DNA of 62,619 bases from JALYXS01 sp051003795 (GCA_051003795.1 JBPCKZ010000064.1:1-62619), one strand, 5' to 3'. Counted from the stretch's first letter, positions 1-9,554 are shown. Program-made: numbers and translations. Notes: generated by a model from the sequence alone, not told the origin.

Positions 1-38
1 TCTTCAATCGTGAGAGTGCGGGCAGTTCTGCTGGACAT
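1..38 (-). CDS. 5' end of an unidentified gene, cut by the window edge
   Basis: An ATG at 38 on the minus strand opens a reading frame (MSSRTARTLTIE...) that runs off the left edge. A GAGAGG ribosome-binding site lies about 8 bases upstream. It follows the DUF2924 gene on the same strand, so it is probably the next gene of that operon. In other genomes DUF2924 genes are often followed by a site-specific recombinase, but twelve codons are too few to identify the product, and this N-terminus is not typical of a serine recombinase. Confidence 0.35.
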   Translation of the reverse strand, partial: MSSRTARTLTIE

Positions 39-122
39 CGCCATTCCTCTCGCCGGGTAAACCGGCGGCAGAACGACCTTAACAGTTATGCCGCGCAAAA
101 TTCATGCATCTCTGCCGAAAAC

Positions 123-413
123 TCACGTTACCGTCTGGTCCAGCGGGACACCAGCCCGCCGTCGAGATACGTTCTCCGAGATTCGCGATCGTAACTCTGT
201 TCCGCGGGCGACGGCGATGGCGTATTGCCGAACCGATTCCGGAAGACCGCCGTCTTTGGCCGCCTGCAAGTGCCAGGCGATCTTCCGCCTTAGGTGCTGG
301 CAGTTCGCAACTGGGTGGTCTGTCCCGAACAACTCCCGGTGGACGGCCTGCAACTGTGATGCGTTCATCTTCGGGAGATCCCCGATCTGCGGCAGGCCAC
401 TGTGTTTTCTCAT
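123..413 (-). CDS. DUF2924-family small protein
   Basis: A 96-residue protein. Residues about 18-70 match the DUF2924 pattern: a Leu-rich first helix, LFGTDHP, then LRRKIAWHLQ followed by GGLPESVR. The function of DUF2924 is not known; it is a small helical, basic protein usually found next to recombinases in integrated elements. The ATG at 411-413 overlaps the stop of the preceding small gene in an ATGA, so the two are probably translationally coupled. The C-terminus is Arg-rich. The family call is by pattern only, but both the length and the context fit. Confidence 0.7.
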   Translation of the reverse strand: MRKHSGLPQIGDLPKMNASQLQAVHRELFGTDHPVANCQHLRRKIAWHLQAAKDGGLPESVRQYAIAVARGTELRSRISENVSRRRAGVPLDQTVT

Positions 414-619
414 TGCCGTGTAAACTCCTTTCTCTGACGCGTCAACGTCAGTTCATGAACGCTCCGCTCGCCCGAAATAGCAAGTTCTTCTGTTGACGGG
501 AGCGGCTCGGGCCTGGCGTGAACAAGCCGGATGCTGGCGCGCCGCTGATACGCCGCAGCCAGTAACGCAGCGATCTCCTTGATCGCATCGTCAAGCTTGG
601 GTTCCTCGCCGTTTCGCAT
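410..619 (-). CDS. Small protein of unknown function, first gene of the DUF2924 operon
   Basis: A 69-residue protein starting MRNGEEPKLDDAIKEIAAL. I chose the ATG at 619 over upstream starts because GGAGG lies 7 bases before it; further upstream the frame is Pro/Arg-rich and looks non-coding. An amphipathic helix (DAIKEIAALLAAAYQRR) is followed by a segment ending in HELTLTRQRKE. It couples to the DUF2924 gene by a 4-base ATGA overlap. I do not recognise a named family. A competing frame at 448..804 on the same strand cannot be excluded but has no good ribosome-binding site. Confidence 0.5.
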   Translation of the reverse strand: MRNGEEPKLDDAIKEIAALLAAAYQRRASIRLVHARPEPLPSTEELAISGERSVHELTLTRQRKEFTRQ

Positions 620-959
620 TTGCTGCCTCCAATGGCCCGGAGCCTGGCGAGGGAGTTGTGGGTGTGAACAAAGGAAGGGAAAGGGGGCGACCGCCGTTCG
701 CGGCCGTTGCGGTTGCTCGATCCGATGTCCAGCACCCACAACGAGTCCCGCTTGGCGGCCTGCCCGCTGTCTGGTATTCCGGGGCGCGTTTGCGCTCCTG
801 TCAACTAATACTCAGGCGAGTTGGAAAATGTGCAGCTTTGTTTGGCCGCGCTGGACGGGGCCGTCAACTTCCGTGTTTATACGCTCGCGAGCGACTCCGC
901 CGTGCGGACTTGTAGCAGCTAATCGCCGCTTCGATCCGTGGCAACGGCCAACCGCCAGC
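620..959. other. Stretch without a convincing gene between divergent operons
   Basis: Open frames on both strands cross this stretch, but none has a family signature plus a ribosome-binding site. It should hold the promoters of the leftward DUF2924 operon and of the rightward large gene. It also holds one copy of a 17-base direct repeat (852-868). A frame over 810-920 reads GELENVQLCLAALDGAVN and on to a stop; it is protein-like and may be the remnant of a lost gene. Confidence 0.4.
852..868. repeat. 17-bp direct repeat, left copy
   Basis: The sequence tggacggggccgtcaac occurs here and again, identical, at 11017-11033, just outside the two ends of the helicase gene cluster. It could mark the ends of an inserted segment or be the core of a recombination site. 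Both copies could also encode an LDGAVN peptide in an open frame, so shared ancestry of gene remnants is an alternative. Confidence 0.4.
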
Positions 960-3900
960 ATGAGAGAGAATTCAGGGGTGGAATGCAGCCGATTCGTTAT
1001 CTGGGAGGGGGCGTCGCTCGATCAGTGCAGCCCAGAAGATCACGGCTGGCTTACGGAACTGTTGAAATCGCGGGACTTTCACTCGCTTCAGGACCTGAGC
1101 GGCCTCGATCCCTCGGCGATATCGGAATGCGCGGACCGTTTCGCCGCGATTCTGAATGATTCAGACCTCGGGCGTCTGGTGCACACTTTTTGGCCAGGGA
1201 CCATCGCCCAACAACCGCCGAACCTCACCACACAAAGCGTCGACATCCTTGAACTAAGCGTCCGGTCCGCTCACTGCCTTCAACACGCGGGGATTGCGAC
1301 GATAGGTGATCTTACCCGTTGGAGCATTGAGAGACTTCTGACAATTAAGAACATGGGGAGAAAATCCGCCATGGAGATCCGCGCCAAGCTAGAGGAATTA
1401 CTGCTTCAGAATCCAGATGAATCACAACTGCCGACGTCGGTTAGGCCGGAGTGGTTGTGCCTGTCGGCGCTTTTCAGCCTTGAGCAATGCGGACTCGACG
1501 AGGGCATCTGTCAGAGGCTCAATGATGCCGGGATCTCCCGTATAGACGATCTCGTATCGCGAAGCATAGAATCGCTCCGATACTGGGCTGGCCTCACCGA
1601 CGCTAACGTAGGTGACCTTCAACGCCAACTGCTGCATGTCGACTTGCCCCTCGAATCGCTGTTGCCACTATGGGTGCGCGCTCACTACTCGGAGTTGCAG
1701 GAAGCATTCGAAGAGGACGTGGAACAACTACTGTCGCGCGACACAACGGTCGATGCGCTCGGTCACCCAATTGCCGCCGCCGCACAACCGTTGTCGTTTG
1801 ACACGACGATCGATTCGGCAGTCCCAGTTGCACTCAGTGTGAGTCCGACGCCGGCGTGTCTTGAGGATGAGCTGGAAAAATTTTTCGCTGCGAACAGTAA
1901 TGATCGGCAAAAGCAGATCGTCCGGCGACTGATGGGCTGGGATGGTGGGCAAGGAACAACCCTGGAACAAGCTGGCCAGGAGTTTGAATGCACGCGGGAA
2001 CGGATTCGGCAGATCCTTGTGAAATCGCTCCGGCCCTCCACGGCCATAAAGCCGATATTCCTCGAGAAGGCCATTGGGTGTGTCGAGCGATGCGTACCTG
2101 CTTACGCGGAGGATGCGGAGACCGCATTGGTTGATGCGGGAATCATCCGCACAAGCTTCCGGGTCGAGGGTATCGAAAAAACGGCCAAGCATCTGAATGT
2201 GCCTGCCCCCTGGACTACAGAAATATGGAACTCACGACGACTCGTTGTGAATCCATCGGCCATGCGTGGAATCCGTGATTTCTTCACGGCAGCGCGCAAG
2301 AGGGTGAGTCACTATGGGATCACTCGCAAGGATTATGTTTTGGCGGAGATCTCGACCGAGGTTACAGTCGAAACTCTCGATCTTTACTGCTCGCTGCTCG
2401 AAGGTTTGGTTTGGCTGGACGAACTGCGCCAGTGGTTCTGGCTCCCGACGGGCAAGAATTCGGTTCTGAATAGGCTGACAAAGATACTTCGTGTCGTGCC
2501 CACGCTTGCCCTCTCAGAAGCGCGGGCGGGCGTTTTGCGTGATCGCCGTATGGAAGATGTTGAACTGCCACCCGATGTCTTCCGAAGGCTTTGCGCATCC
2601 CTTCCATGGTGCCGCGTTGAAGGAGATCAACTCGCAGCTGGGGGAGCGCTTCCGCCAGACGACCGAGATTCCGACGAGACAACCCTCGTCGAAATCCTTC
2701 GCCAAATGGGGCCCTTCACGGGGCGACGCGATCTGTGGAAACTCGCGAATGGGTCCGGCGTAGAAAAGGTCAGCTTTGATCGGCTGCTGTCTGAGAGTGT
2801 TGTCATCATCAGACCTGCCCGTGAGGTTTACGCTCTCATCGGTTCAGATCTTGCCACAATACACGATCAGATTCTTGAAGTACCGCAGGAAGACACGCCC
2901 GAGGTTTTCGAGCAACCGGAGAATGACCTGCCCGCGGAAGGCGCACAAGGAGCAGACGTACTTGGTCTCTGTGACCCCGAGTCGGCCGATTTCCATGAGC
3001 AAGCGCTGGGTTGCATTCTTGGCAGATCGGGGGATCTCCGTGCTGCTGGACCGTGGTCACTCATGGAAGTCGGTCTGACCGAGGCGGATTTCGGAAAGCT
3101 GCGCCAGTGGGGCAGGATTAGCACCATTGAATTCCGTGATCTTGCGAAACGGCGTTTGCGATTCGGACTCATTCCGGTGACCGGAATTGAAGCGATAGCG
3201 TTTACTTTTCTCGCCTACTGCTGTGAGATTGGACGCAACGCTGCGACCGAAGGCGAATTTTGGCCAATAATCAATAACGAAATCGGTCCTTCGCTGCGCC
3301 GCCAGATCTTCGCGAATGGGTACCCGAAACCGCGCGTTCGCGACGCGACGGAAAGTATCTGTTCGAGGCTGAACATTCGGCATGTTTTTGGACGGGAGGG
3401 CGAACGATCCTGGCTCCGATCGGTCTTCCTCCAATTTGGGATAAGTCGAAGTGGATGGAAAAGACTGCCGGGGTGGCTGGCCCGCGGCGTGACTCCACTA
3501 CCGGTCGCAATCGAGGTACTTCTGCAGCCGACGTCCAGCCTCCAGTCAACCTCTTTCGCGGAGTTCTGGCAAACGCTGCAAAGATTTCGGTGGCAGCAAC
3601 TGTCCCTTGAACAGACGCGCAAAGCGTTGTCCAACAGCTCGTGGGTCACCGAATCCGAAATTGACAGGCTTCTGAGCGCGGCGGCAGCTCGCCCTGAGGT
3701 TAACCGTTCCGAAGACCACCACAATTCTGCCGCCGTCGAGGAGTCAGACTGCCTTATGGAATCGCCTCTTCTGACCTGGCGCGACGAGCCGCGTTTCGAG
3801 TTGCCAATAAACAGCCGTTGCAAGTGGTTGATCGAGCCCCGATACGTGCTCGTCCTCGGCAGCGGAAAGCGCATTCCGTTGACACGCGATCAGGACGAGT

Positions 3901-5771
3901 ACACACTTAATCTGCCGGGCGGAAAACTGGAGGTCGATCTTACCGAGGCTGTTATCACAGTTGACCTCCAGCGGCACCAGACGAGCTGCCTGGCTGAGCC
4001 TCTCGCCATCACGCTCGCTCCCAAGGATTACGATTTTGCTTTTTACGGCCCGAACGGGCGAATGCTGCCATATGGCGAGGAGAGGTTCGATTCCAACGGT
4101 CGTTTTGTACTTCTTTGCCGGAGTTCGTGTGAAGTGACAATTGAGCCTGCAGAGCCGTACATGCGCCGGGTATTCAGAGGCGATTGGACCGTTCGCGCTT
4201 ATCTTCAAGGCGTACCGAATGGCCTGGAGATTCACAAGGCGAGCCACACTCTTTGGACCACACCTCAGCAGTCGCCCCGAACCGCCGTCGCTGCACGGAA
4301 AATGACCGTGGCTTGTGCAGGCGGCCGCTGGGGCGAGTCTGCGGCTCTTTTCCTCGAATCGTTTGACGAAGGCGTCCCGGCTCATCTCATCGTTGGTCGG
4401 AGCCGTGTACCACTCGAACGTACCTTGACCGGAAAGTTTCGCGGAGCGCTCGTTCTCTCCCCAAATGTCGACTACGGTCGCGTGCCGGTTCGCATTGAAT
4501 GCGTATCAAATGGCCGATTGCGCAGGAGTGCAGCCACTTTGCAGATGGGACCACTACATGGAATCGCGGTGGAGACGGAAGCGGGCTGGAAGGTCTTCAA
4601 AGAACGGGTGGATATGGATGCCGAGTACCTGTGCTCACACCGCATCCTGACACAGATACCATCCCACTTCGATGGCGACGTCTGTGAGATTGGAGACTGG
4701 GCATGGATGGAGGGCGATCATTTCTGCGGTCGCCGGCAGAGCGCGGCGTGCGCAATTGGCCGCGACCTACATGCGCTTGGCGAATCTCTCCGCCTCTCCG
4801 TCGGACCTTACAACCGGCCTTTTGGCGGGCAACGGCTAGCGCGGGGTGTAATTCATTCAGGCGTCATGCACTGGATTGAGCGGGACGGCGATGAGTACCA
4901 AATTCAGCTGCGACGCACATTTCAATTCGGTCCTGACCATGCCATTTGGGTATGGCATGAAAACCAATCTGAGCCAGAGGTTGTGGTGGGTTCTGATTGG
5001 ATACAGGAAGACGATTCGTGCCTCATAGCCCTCCATCCCGGCGCCAGGCCTGTTGCTTTCGCGATTTCATTTCAAGGCGCATGGCTGGGAGCTCGAACCT
5101 GCCAGAAGGGATGGGCGGGGTTTGCAGACCTGATCAGCTCGTCAACGGATTGGAGGGCTACAGCACGATGGCTGAGGTGGTGGCGTATTCCGTTGCTTCA
5201 CGAAAACCTGAAAACCGCTGCACACACGCGAATTGTCGAGTCTCGCCTCGCGACGATGGGGTCGTGGGCTTCAAATGAAGACCTGCAAGGTGGCGCCAAG
5301 TATTCCGAAGAGCACGAGGACGCCTGGAGATCGGTCACTCGGAGTTTGTTGTGGGACTGGAAGCCGGATGCGAAGGAGTCTGCCGCAATCCTGAAGGGCC
5401 TCGGTTTACTAACCGGCAACCCGGAGTTGGATAGCGAGCAGGCTTGGGAGGGATACGAGGATCTACTCGCAATTCATCCGTTGCTGCTGGCGCAGGCGGC
5501 GCTTCGCAGCTTGACTGAACTATATCCGGGGCAAAACTTAGAAGACCTGTTGTACCTCCTCGAAAAGCTCCGCAACCGAATCCTCGGTATTGACCTTTAC
5601 GCGAGTGGAAATCAGATCGACAAGGAGCTCACACGAGCGCGAAATGCTGGCCACAGCGGCAATGGCGGTCGACGAAGTCTTCGTTACACGAAGCCTTTTG
5701 CCCGATGCCGTGGCTCTCGTACGCGGCGCGCTGGGCAAGGATCACAATCTCCGCGTTGCGATCGCCAATAG
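960..5771 (+). CDS. Very large protein with alpha-CTD-like and sigma-region-4-like domains; candidate defense component
   Basis: About 1603 residues from the ATG at 960 (MRENSGVECS); a GTG at 978 is an alternative and neither has a strong ribosome-binding site. Residues 93-148 closely resemble the C-terminal domain of the RNA polymerase alpha subunit (LELSVRSAHCLQHAGI, then IKNMGRKSAMEI), a helix-hairpin-helix DNA-binding fold. Residues 306-356 resemble sigma-70 region 4 (TLEQAGQEF, TRERIRQIL). The remaining ~1200 residues have no fold I can name. There is no signal peptide, so it is probably cytoplasmic. It lies directly upstream of a helicase/DUF1998 pair, resembling two-gene Druantia-like layouts in which a large unknown protein precedes the helicase. 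The last ~45 residues, after about 5640, turn Arg/Gly/Ser-rich, while the +1 frame continues sensibly to 5838, so the true C-terminus has probably been displaced by a frameshift. Function in defense is inference. Confidence 0.75.
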   Translation: MRENSGVECSRFVIWEGASLDQCSPEDHGWLTELLKSRDFHSLQDLSGLDPSAISECADRFAAILNDSDLGRLVHTFWPGTIAQQPPNLTTQSVDILELSVRSAHCLQHAGIATIGDLTRWSIERLLTIKNMGRKSAMEIRAKLEELLLQNPDESQLPTSVRPEWLCLSALFSLEQCGLDEGICQRLNDAGISRIDDLVSRSIESLRYWAGLTDANVGDLQRQLLHVDLPLESLLPLWVRAHYSELQEAFEEDVEQLLSRDTTVDALGHPIAAAAQPLSFDTTIDSAVPVALSVSPTPACLEDELEKFFAANSNDRQKQIVRRLMGWDGGQGTTLEQAGQEFECTRERIRQILVKSLRPSTAIKPIFLEKAIGCVERCVPAYAEDAETALVDAGIIRTSFRVEGIEKTAKHLNVPAPWTTEIWNSRRLVVNPSAMRGIRDFFTAARKRVSHYGITRKDYVLAEISTEVTVETLDLYCSLLEGLVWLDELRQWFWLPTGKNSVLNRLTKILRVVPTLALSEARAGVLRDRRMEDVELPPDVFRRLCASLPWCRVEGDQLAAGGALPPDDRDSDETTLVEILRQMGPFTGRRDLWKLANGSGVEKVSFDRLLSESVVIIRPAREVYALIGSDLATIHDQILEVPQEDTPEVFEQPENDLPAEGAQGADVLGLCDPESADFHEQALGCILGRSGDLRAAGPWSLMEVGLTEADFGKLRQWGRISTIEFRDLAKRRLRFGLIPVTGIEAIAFTFLAYCCEIGRNAATEGEFWPIINNEIGPSLRRQIFANGYPKPRVRDATESICSRLNIRHVFGREGERSWLRSVFLQFGISRSGWKRLPGWLARGVTPLPVAIEVLLQPTSSLQSTSFAEFWQTLQRFRWQQLSLEQTRKALSNSSWVTESEIDRLLSAAAARPEVNRSEDHHNSAAVEESDCLMESPLLTWRDEPRFELPINSRCKWLIEPRYVLVLGSGKRIPLTRDQDEYTLNLPGGKLEVDLTEAVITVDLQRHQTSCLAEPLAITLAPKDYDFAFYGPNGRMLPYGEERFDSNGRFVLLCRSSCEVTIEPAEPYMRRVFRGDWTVRAYLQGVPNGLEIHKASHTLWTTPQQSPRTAVAARKMTVACAGGRWGESAALFLESFDEGVPAHLIVGRSRVPLERTLTGKFRGALVLSPNVDYGRVPVRIECVSNGRLRRSAATLQMGPLHGIAVETEAGWKVFKERVDMDAEYLCSHRILTQIPSHFDGDVCEIGDWAWMEGDHFCGRRQSAACAIGRDLHALGESLRLSVGPYNRPFGGQRLARGVIHSGVMHWIERDGDEYQIQLRRTFQFGPDHAIWVWHENQSEPEVVVGSDWIQEDDSCLIALHPGARPVAFAISFQGAWLGARTCQKGWAGFADLISSSTDWRATARWLRWWRIPLLHENLKTAAHTRIVESRLATMGSWASNEDLQGGAKYSEEHEDAWRSVTRSLLWDWKPDAKESAAILKGLGLLTGNPELDSEQAWEGYEDLLAIHPLLLAQAALRSLTELYPGQNLEDLLYLLEKLRNRILGIDLYASGNQIDKELTRARNAGHSGNGGRRSLRYTKPFARCRGSRTRRAGQGSQSPRCDRQ

Positions 5772-5838
5772 TCGCGCTGTGCCCAAGTACCTCGCCGCAG
5801 CTGTCATCGAAAAGATGATCCATGGAGAGATTCAGTGA
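5590..5838 (+). CDS. Probable true C-terminus of the preceding large gene, now in the +1 frame
   Basis: The end of this frame, from about 5640, reads as normal coding sequence (MLATAAMAVDEVFV, then LLPDAVALVRGALG), whereas the overlapping frame of the large gene becomes low-complexity. Its stop TGA (5836-5838) overlaps the GTG start of the helicase as GTGA, the arrangement expected for the last codons of the upstream gene in an operon. One inserted or two deleted bases near 5635-5645 would account for the break. A separate 65-residue gene starting at the ATG at 5643 is the alternative; it has no clear ribosome-binding site. Confidence 0.5.
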   Translation: MTFTRVEIRSTRSSHEREMLATAAMAVDEVFVTRSLLPDAVALVRGALGKDHNLRVAIANSRAVPKYLAAAVIEKMIHGEIQ

Positions 5839-8800
5839 ATCCAGAGTCGAAAAAAGAAAAACTGCAACTCGACGCCCTAAGCACTGAACAAGCTTTACGC
5901 AAACGCCTCGCGGAGTTTACTCAATCGATTGCATATTTGTGCGACCCCGACATTTCGAGGATCTGTCGGCGACTATGGGAAAGCGATGAAGCGGCGGGTG
6001 GTCTCGTGGGGCAACTATGGGTAGAGGGTATTTTCCCTTCGCGTAGTTCGGGACGGAACGCCCGCGATCTGGCGGACGAGGGTGTCCTGAGCAAAGCGCT
6101 GATCGAACAGTTGGATCGTACTAATATGTTCCCCACTGATCGGGCTCTCTATCTGCATCAGGAACAGGCCATCCGCGCGGAGTCAGGATCAGTTGTGGGG
6201 GAACGTCCAGCGGTCGTAGTGACGGCGGCCACGGGCGCGGGGAAGACCGAGGCATTCCTGCTCCCCATGCTCAATGCTATTTTTCGCGAGCGACGCCGAG
6301 CCGGTGAGACGGGTGTACGCGCGATCATTCTCTACCCGATGAACGCGCTTGTGAACGACCAGGTTGAGCGTTTGTACAAATGGCTCAAGCAGCAAGATGA
6401 CGTTACCGTGTTTCACTTAACGGGTGAGACCCCGGAGGATGACGCCGAAGCAAGAAAGGAAGGATATCCTTCTTTCGAGCGCTGCAGGCTACGAACACGC
6501 GAACAGGCGCGGTTGCACGTCCCGGATATCCTCATCACGAATTACTCAATGCTGGAATATATGCTATGCCGGCCACAGGACGCCGTATTCTTCGGTAATG
6601 CACTCGGGACCTTCGCAGTGGATGAAGCACACATCTACAATGGCACCCTGGCCGCGGAGATAGCTCTCTTGATGCGACGCGTGTTGCTGCGTTGCGGTTT
6701 ATCGTCGAAGCAGGTGTACCAGATTGCAACATCCGCAACTCTTGGGGCAGAGGTACGAGAGTTCGCTGCGAAGCTATTTAGCAAGAATATCGACAATGTA
6801 CTTTGGATACAGGGGGAACCTGTCCGCACGCCACTTCCCACATCGATGCATCCTGATATCCCGTGTGAGCCGGAGAAGGTGCAGTTCGATGATTTGGAGA
6901 ACGAAGTTTTTCTCGACGGAGAAGGGCTGGTTGAAGATTCTGGCTTGGCGAGCCTCGCTCGCCGAAGGATCGCTCCGTTGGTTGGCCGGGCGGCACTGGA
7001 CAGAACATCTGACGAAAATGCACCCGCTCGGGTCCTGTATAAGGCTCTTCGGTTCTCGCCGATCATCTCCCGGCTCGAAGATGCCCTCTGGCGGAGCCGA
7101 ACCAACGGAATTCTGCGTCTTCGCGATCTGGCAATTGAGATTTGGGAACGGGAGGATGAAGAATCGGTCCGAGCCACAGCCCGACTCCTGCAGCTAAGTT
7201 CGAGAGCCCGTGATCGGGCAGTTGACCTGCCGTTGGTTCCACACAAGCTACACCTGATGGCGCGGGCTCCGGCCACAGTCTCCGTATGCATGAATCCGCA
7301 CTGCAGTGCCGAGGAGAATCGCCTTCCGGGTGCCGGCCGCATCGTCGCAGAAGCAATCGATCGATGCTCGGATTGTGGGAGCGCAACTCTTACGCTTTGC
7401 AGATGCGGAAGGTGCGGCGAAGTCATGTTGGCGAGTATTAAAAATGCCGAAGCCAATACTCTCAATCTGCGTCCAAGATGGCGGTACGGGGAGCCGAGTG
7501 GGGACCACCACTGGTACGCACGAATGGCCGTTGAAGACGGTGAACCGTTCGATCTCACATCGCGCCTCTGTGAAGACTCGGCAGACAACATATTTCTCAG
7601 GACTGTGGACCATTGCACCAATTGCGGGGCAGACTCAGACGAATTTGCCCCAGTTGGCTTCGGAGACGGCCTCGCGCTTCCAGTGGTCGCTGAAACTTTT
7701 GTCACGGCCATGCCTCCCATATCTGGACCAAAAGCCGATTGGCTCCCCGCGCGGGGCCGCAGGTTGCTGGTTTTTAGTGACAGCCGTCGTGAGGCTGCCC
7801 GACTGGGGCCAATGCTCACAAGGCAGCACGAGGTTCAACTTGGCCGCGCCTTAGTCAATGGCCTCCTGAACAGGGGCGGCATGGATCAGCGAAGTATTGA
7901 ATTTCTCAAAGGCCACATTGAACGCCTCAAAGAGGAACTTCGCGAGGGAGGCCCAAACGAAGACTTGGCGGAGAACCTGCGGGATACCATGCGGCGGCTC
8001 AACAGCGCGACCGAAGGGCTCTCGATTGTCCGCTGGACAGAACGGATTGCACGTGCGCCTCAACTCGCTGAGTTCTTCGACCGGGAGAACGGCGGAACAA
8101 AGCGGGCGAACGACTGGAATCAAGTCACCTGGGAAAAGAATCAGGAACACGTGCGGCGCAGGTCGAAGCGACTCCTCTCCGCCGAATTGGCAAGTCCTTC
8201 CTGGCGCGGGATATCACTCGAAACCCTCGGGCTCGCTGAGATAGTCTATCCGGGCATCGAGTCAGTCCGGCCGACCAGGGAATTGATGGGAAAGGTGCTG
8301 ACCACTCGTTCAAAGGAAGTTCTCGAAGCCTCATGGCCCTGCTTCCTAAGCAGTTTGCTTGACACGACTCGCATGGACGGGGCCATTACGCTCGGGTCCG
8401 AGGATGCCGACGCTAACGAGCACCATTTTCCTCTGGGCGGCTGGTTGAGCCGGGATGCGCGCTTTCGAAGCAGGCTTTACCCGATGGTCGGTAAAACCGA
8501 GCGCTCCCGGCGAAATGCCTTTTGTAGGAGTTTCCTGGAAGCATGCGGCTTCACCCCGGACCAAGCCGAGGTGCGTAAGACGCTCGAAGCCGCATTTCAG
8601 AACTTGCTCTTGCTCGCCAAGTCGGCAAATGCGCCTTGGATCGAATGCGGCATGCGCGAAACCGCCGATGGTTCTACCGAGGCAATCCGCCTCGTATTCG
8701 ATCAACTCTATCTTCGCCGCCCCCTTACCCCTCACCGCTGCTCGATTACCGGCGAGATCTGGCCGCGCTCAGTGGCCGGAAAATCAGCGAACGCCAACGG

Positions 8801-9554
8801 CAATTCTAACCTGATCGCCGTAACTCACGAGCAACTGAATGAGGACGCCAAGGTCGGGCGAATACGACGCGAACTTGTCACAGATGCTGCTTTTCAGATC
8901 GGAATCTGGGCTGAAGAACATTCGGCGCAACTCGAATCGAAAGAGAATCGCCGATTGCAGGATTTGTTCACGATGGGGGCGCGCAACATACTGAGCGCCA
9001 CGACAACGCTTGAAGTTGGAATCGACATTGGTGGCCTGTCGGGAGTCATGTTGGGAAACGTTCCTCCGGGGCGGGCCAATTATCAGCAACGCGGCGGCCG
9101 CGCCGGGCGACGTTCGGATGGCTCGTCAATTGTCGCGACCTACGCTCGCAATAATTCATTTGACCTCGCTGTTTTTCAGGACTTTGGAGCCTTTTTCCAC
9201 AAACCGCTTCGAAGACCTACAGTCAGGCTGGGTCGTGAACGATTCGGACGACGGCACCTTCATTCTTACCTCATTGGCGAGTTCTTCCGACTGATTTATG
9301 CGCCGGGAACGCATGTCGGCGCTATGCAGGCCTTCGACCGCATTGGGTGGCTTTGTGGCCAGCCTATGATTCCACTCGGGCGATCCGGCGAACCGCGCCC
9401 TGAAAAACTGATGGCCATTCGATATGACAATCTGCGAAAGCCTGCAGAATGGTGGAAGGACGATTGCAACATCGCCGAACAGTTTGAATCATTCTTGGTC
9501 TGGCACGAGAATAATCCAGAGACTATTGAGTCTGCGATTTGTGCTCTCCTCTAA
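5835..9554 (+). CDS. Large DEAH-box superfamily 2 helicase (DruE/MrfA/DrmA-like), helicase part
   Basis: 1239 residues, starting at a GTG preceded by GGAGAG about 5 bases upstream and overlapping the upstream frame as GTGA. Helicase motifs are clear: Walker A ATGAGKTE at 132-139, DEAH at 263-266, TSAT at 299-302, and near the C-terminus TTLEVGIDIG and QQRGGRAGRR (about 1084-1093). Between the two RecA-like halves is a large insert with Cys pairs (CMNPHC, CSDCG, CRCGRCG, CTNCG) that probably bind zinc. This architecture belongs to the helicases that carry a C-terminal DUF1998 domain (MrfA/YprA, Druantia DruE) or pair with a DUF1998 protein (DISARM DrmA/DrmB). The DUF1998 part follows in the -1 frame. 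The expected role is ATP-driven translocation on DNA in a defense complex; this is inferred from family and layout. The gene ends abruptly at TAA in what looks like mid-domain. Confidence 0.85.
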   Translation: MNPESKKEKLQLDALSTEQALRKRLAEFTQSIAYLCDPDISRICRRLWESDEAAGGLVGQLWVEGIFPSRSSGRNARDLADEGVLSKALIEQLDRTNMFPTDRALYLHQEQAIRAESGSVVGERPAVVVTAATGAGKTEAFLLPMLNAIFRERRRAGETGVRAIILYPMNALVNDQVERLYKWLKQQDDVTVFHLTGETPEDDAEARKEGYPSFERCRLRTREQARLHVPDILITNYSMLEYMLCRPQDAVFFGNALGTFAVDEAHIYNGTLAAEIALLMRRVLLRCGLSSKQVYQIATSATLGAEVREFAAKLFSKNIDNVLWIQGEPVRTPLPTSMHPDIPCEPEKVQFDDLENEVFLDGEGLVEDSGLASLARRRIAPLVGRAALDRTSDENAPARVLYKALRFSPIISRLEDALWRSRTNGILRLRDLAIEIWEREDEESVRATARLLQLSSRARDRAVDLPLVPHKLHLMARAPATVSVCMNPHCSAEENRLPGAGRIVAEAIDRCSDCGSATLTLCRCGRCGEVMLASIKNAEANTLNLRPRWRYGEPSGDHHWYARMAVEDGEPFDLTSRLCEDSADNIFLRTVDHCTNCGADSDEFAPVGFGDGLALPVVAETFVTAMPPISGPKADWLPARGRRLLVFSDSRREAARLGPMLTRQHEVQLGRALVNGLLNRGGMDQRSIEFLKGHIERLKEELREGGPNEDLAENLRDTMRRLNSATEGLSIVRWTERIARAPQLAEFFDRENGGTKRANDWNQVTWEKNQEHVRRRSKRLLSAELASPSWRGISLETLGLAEIVYPGIESVRPTRELMGKVLTTRSKEVLEASWPCFLSSLLDTTRMDGAITLGSEDADANEHHFPLGGWLSRDARFRSRLYPMVGKTERSRRNAFCRSFLEACGFTPDQAEVRKTLEAAFQNLLLLAKSANAPWIECGMRETADGSTEAIRLVFDQLYLRRPLTPHRCSITGEIWPRSVAGKSANANGNSNLIAVTHEQLNEDAKVGRIRRELVTDAAFQIGIWAEEHSAQLESKENRRLQDLFTMGARNILSATTTLEVGIDIGGLSGVMLGNVPPGRANYQQRGGRAGRRSDGSSIVATYARNNSFDLAVFQDFGAFFHKPLRRPTVRLGRERFGRRHLHSYLIGEFFRLIYAPGTHVGAMQAFDRIGWLCGQPMIPLGRSGEPRPEKLMAIRYDNLRKPAEWWKDDCNIAEQFESFLVWHENNPETIESAICALL

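Noticed and set aside
579..959. Upstream extension of the giant gene to 579
   Set aside because: The sequence is Cys/Arg/Pro-rich without protein character, overlaps the opposite-strand small gene and has no start signal.
6635..7819. 394-codon minus-strand frame within the helicase gene
   Set aside because: Ser/Arg-rich shadow of the helicase coding frame.
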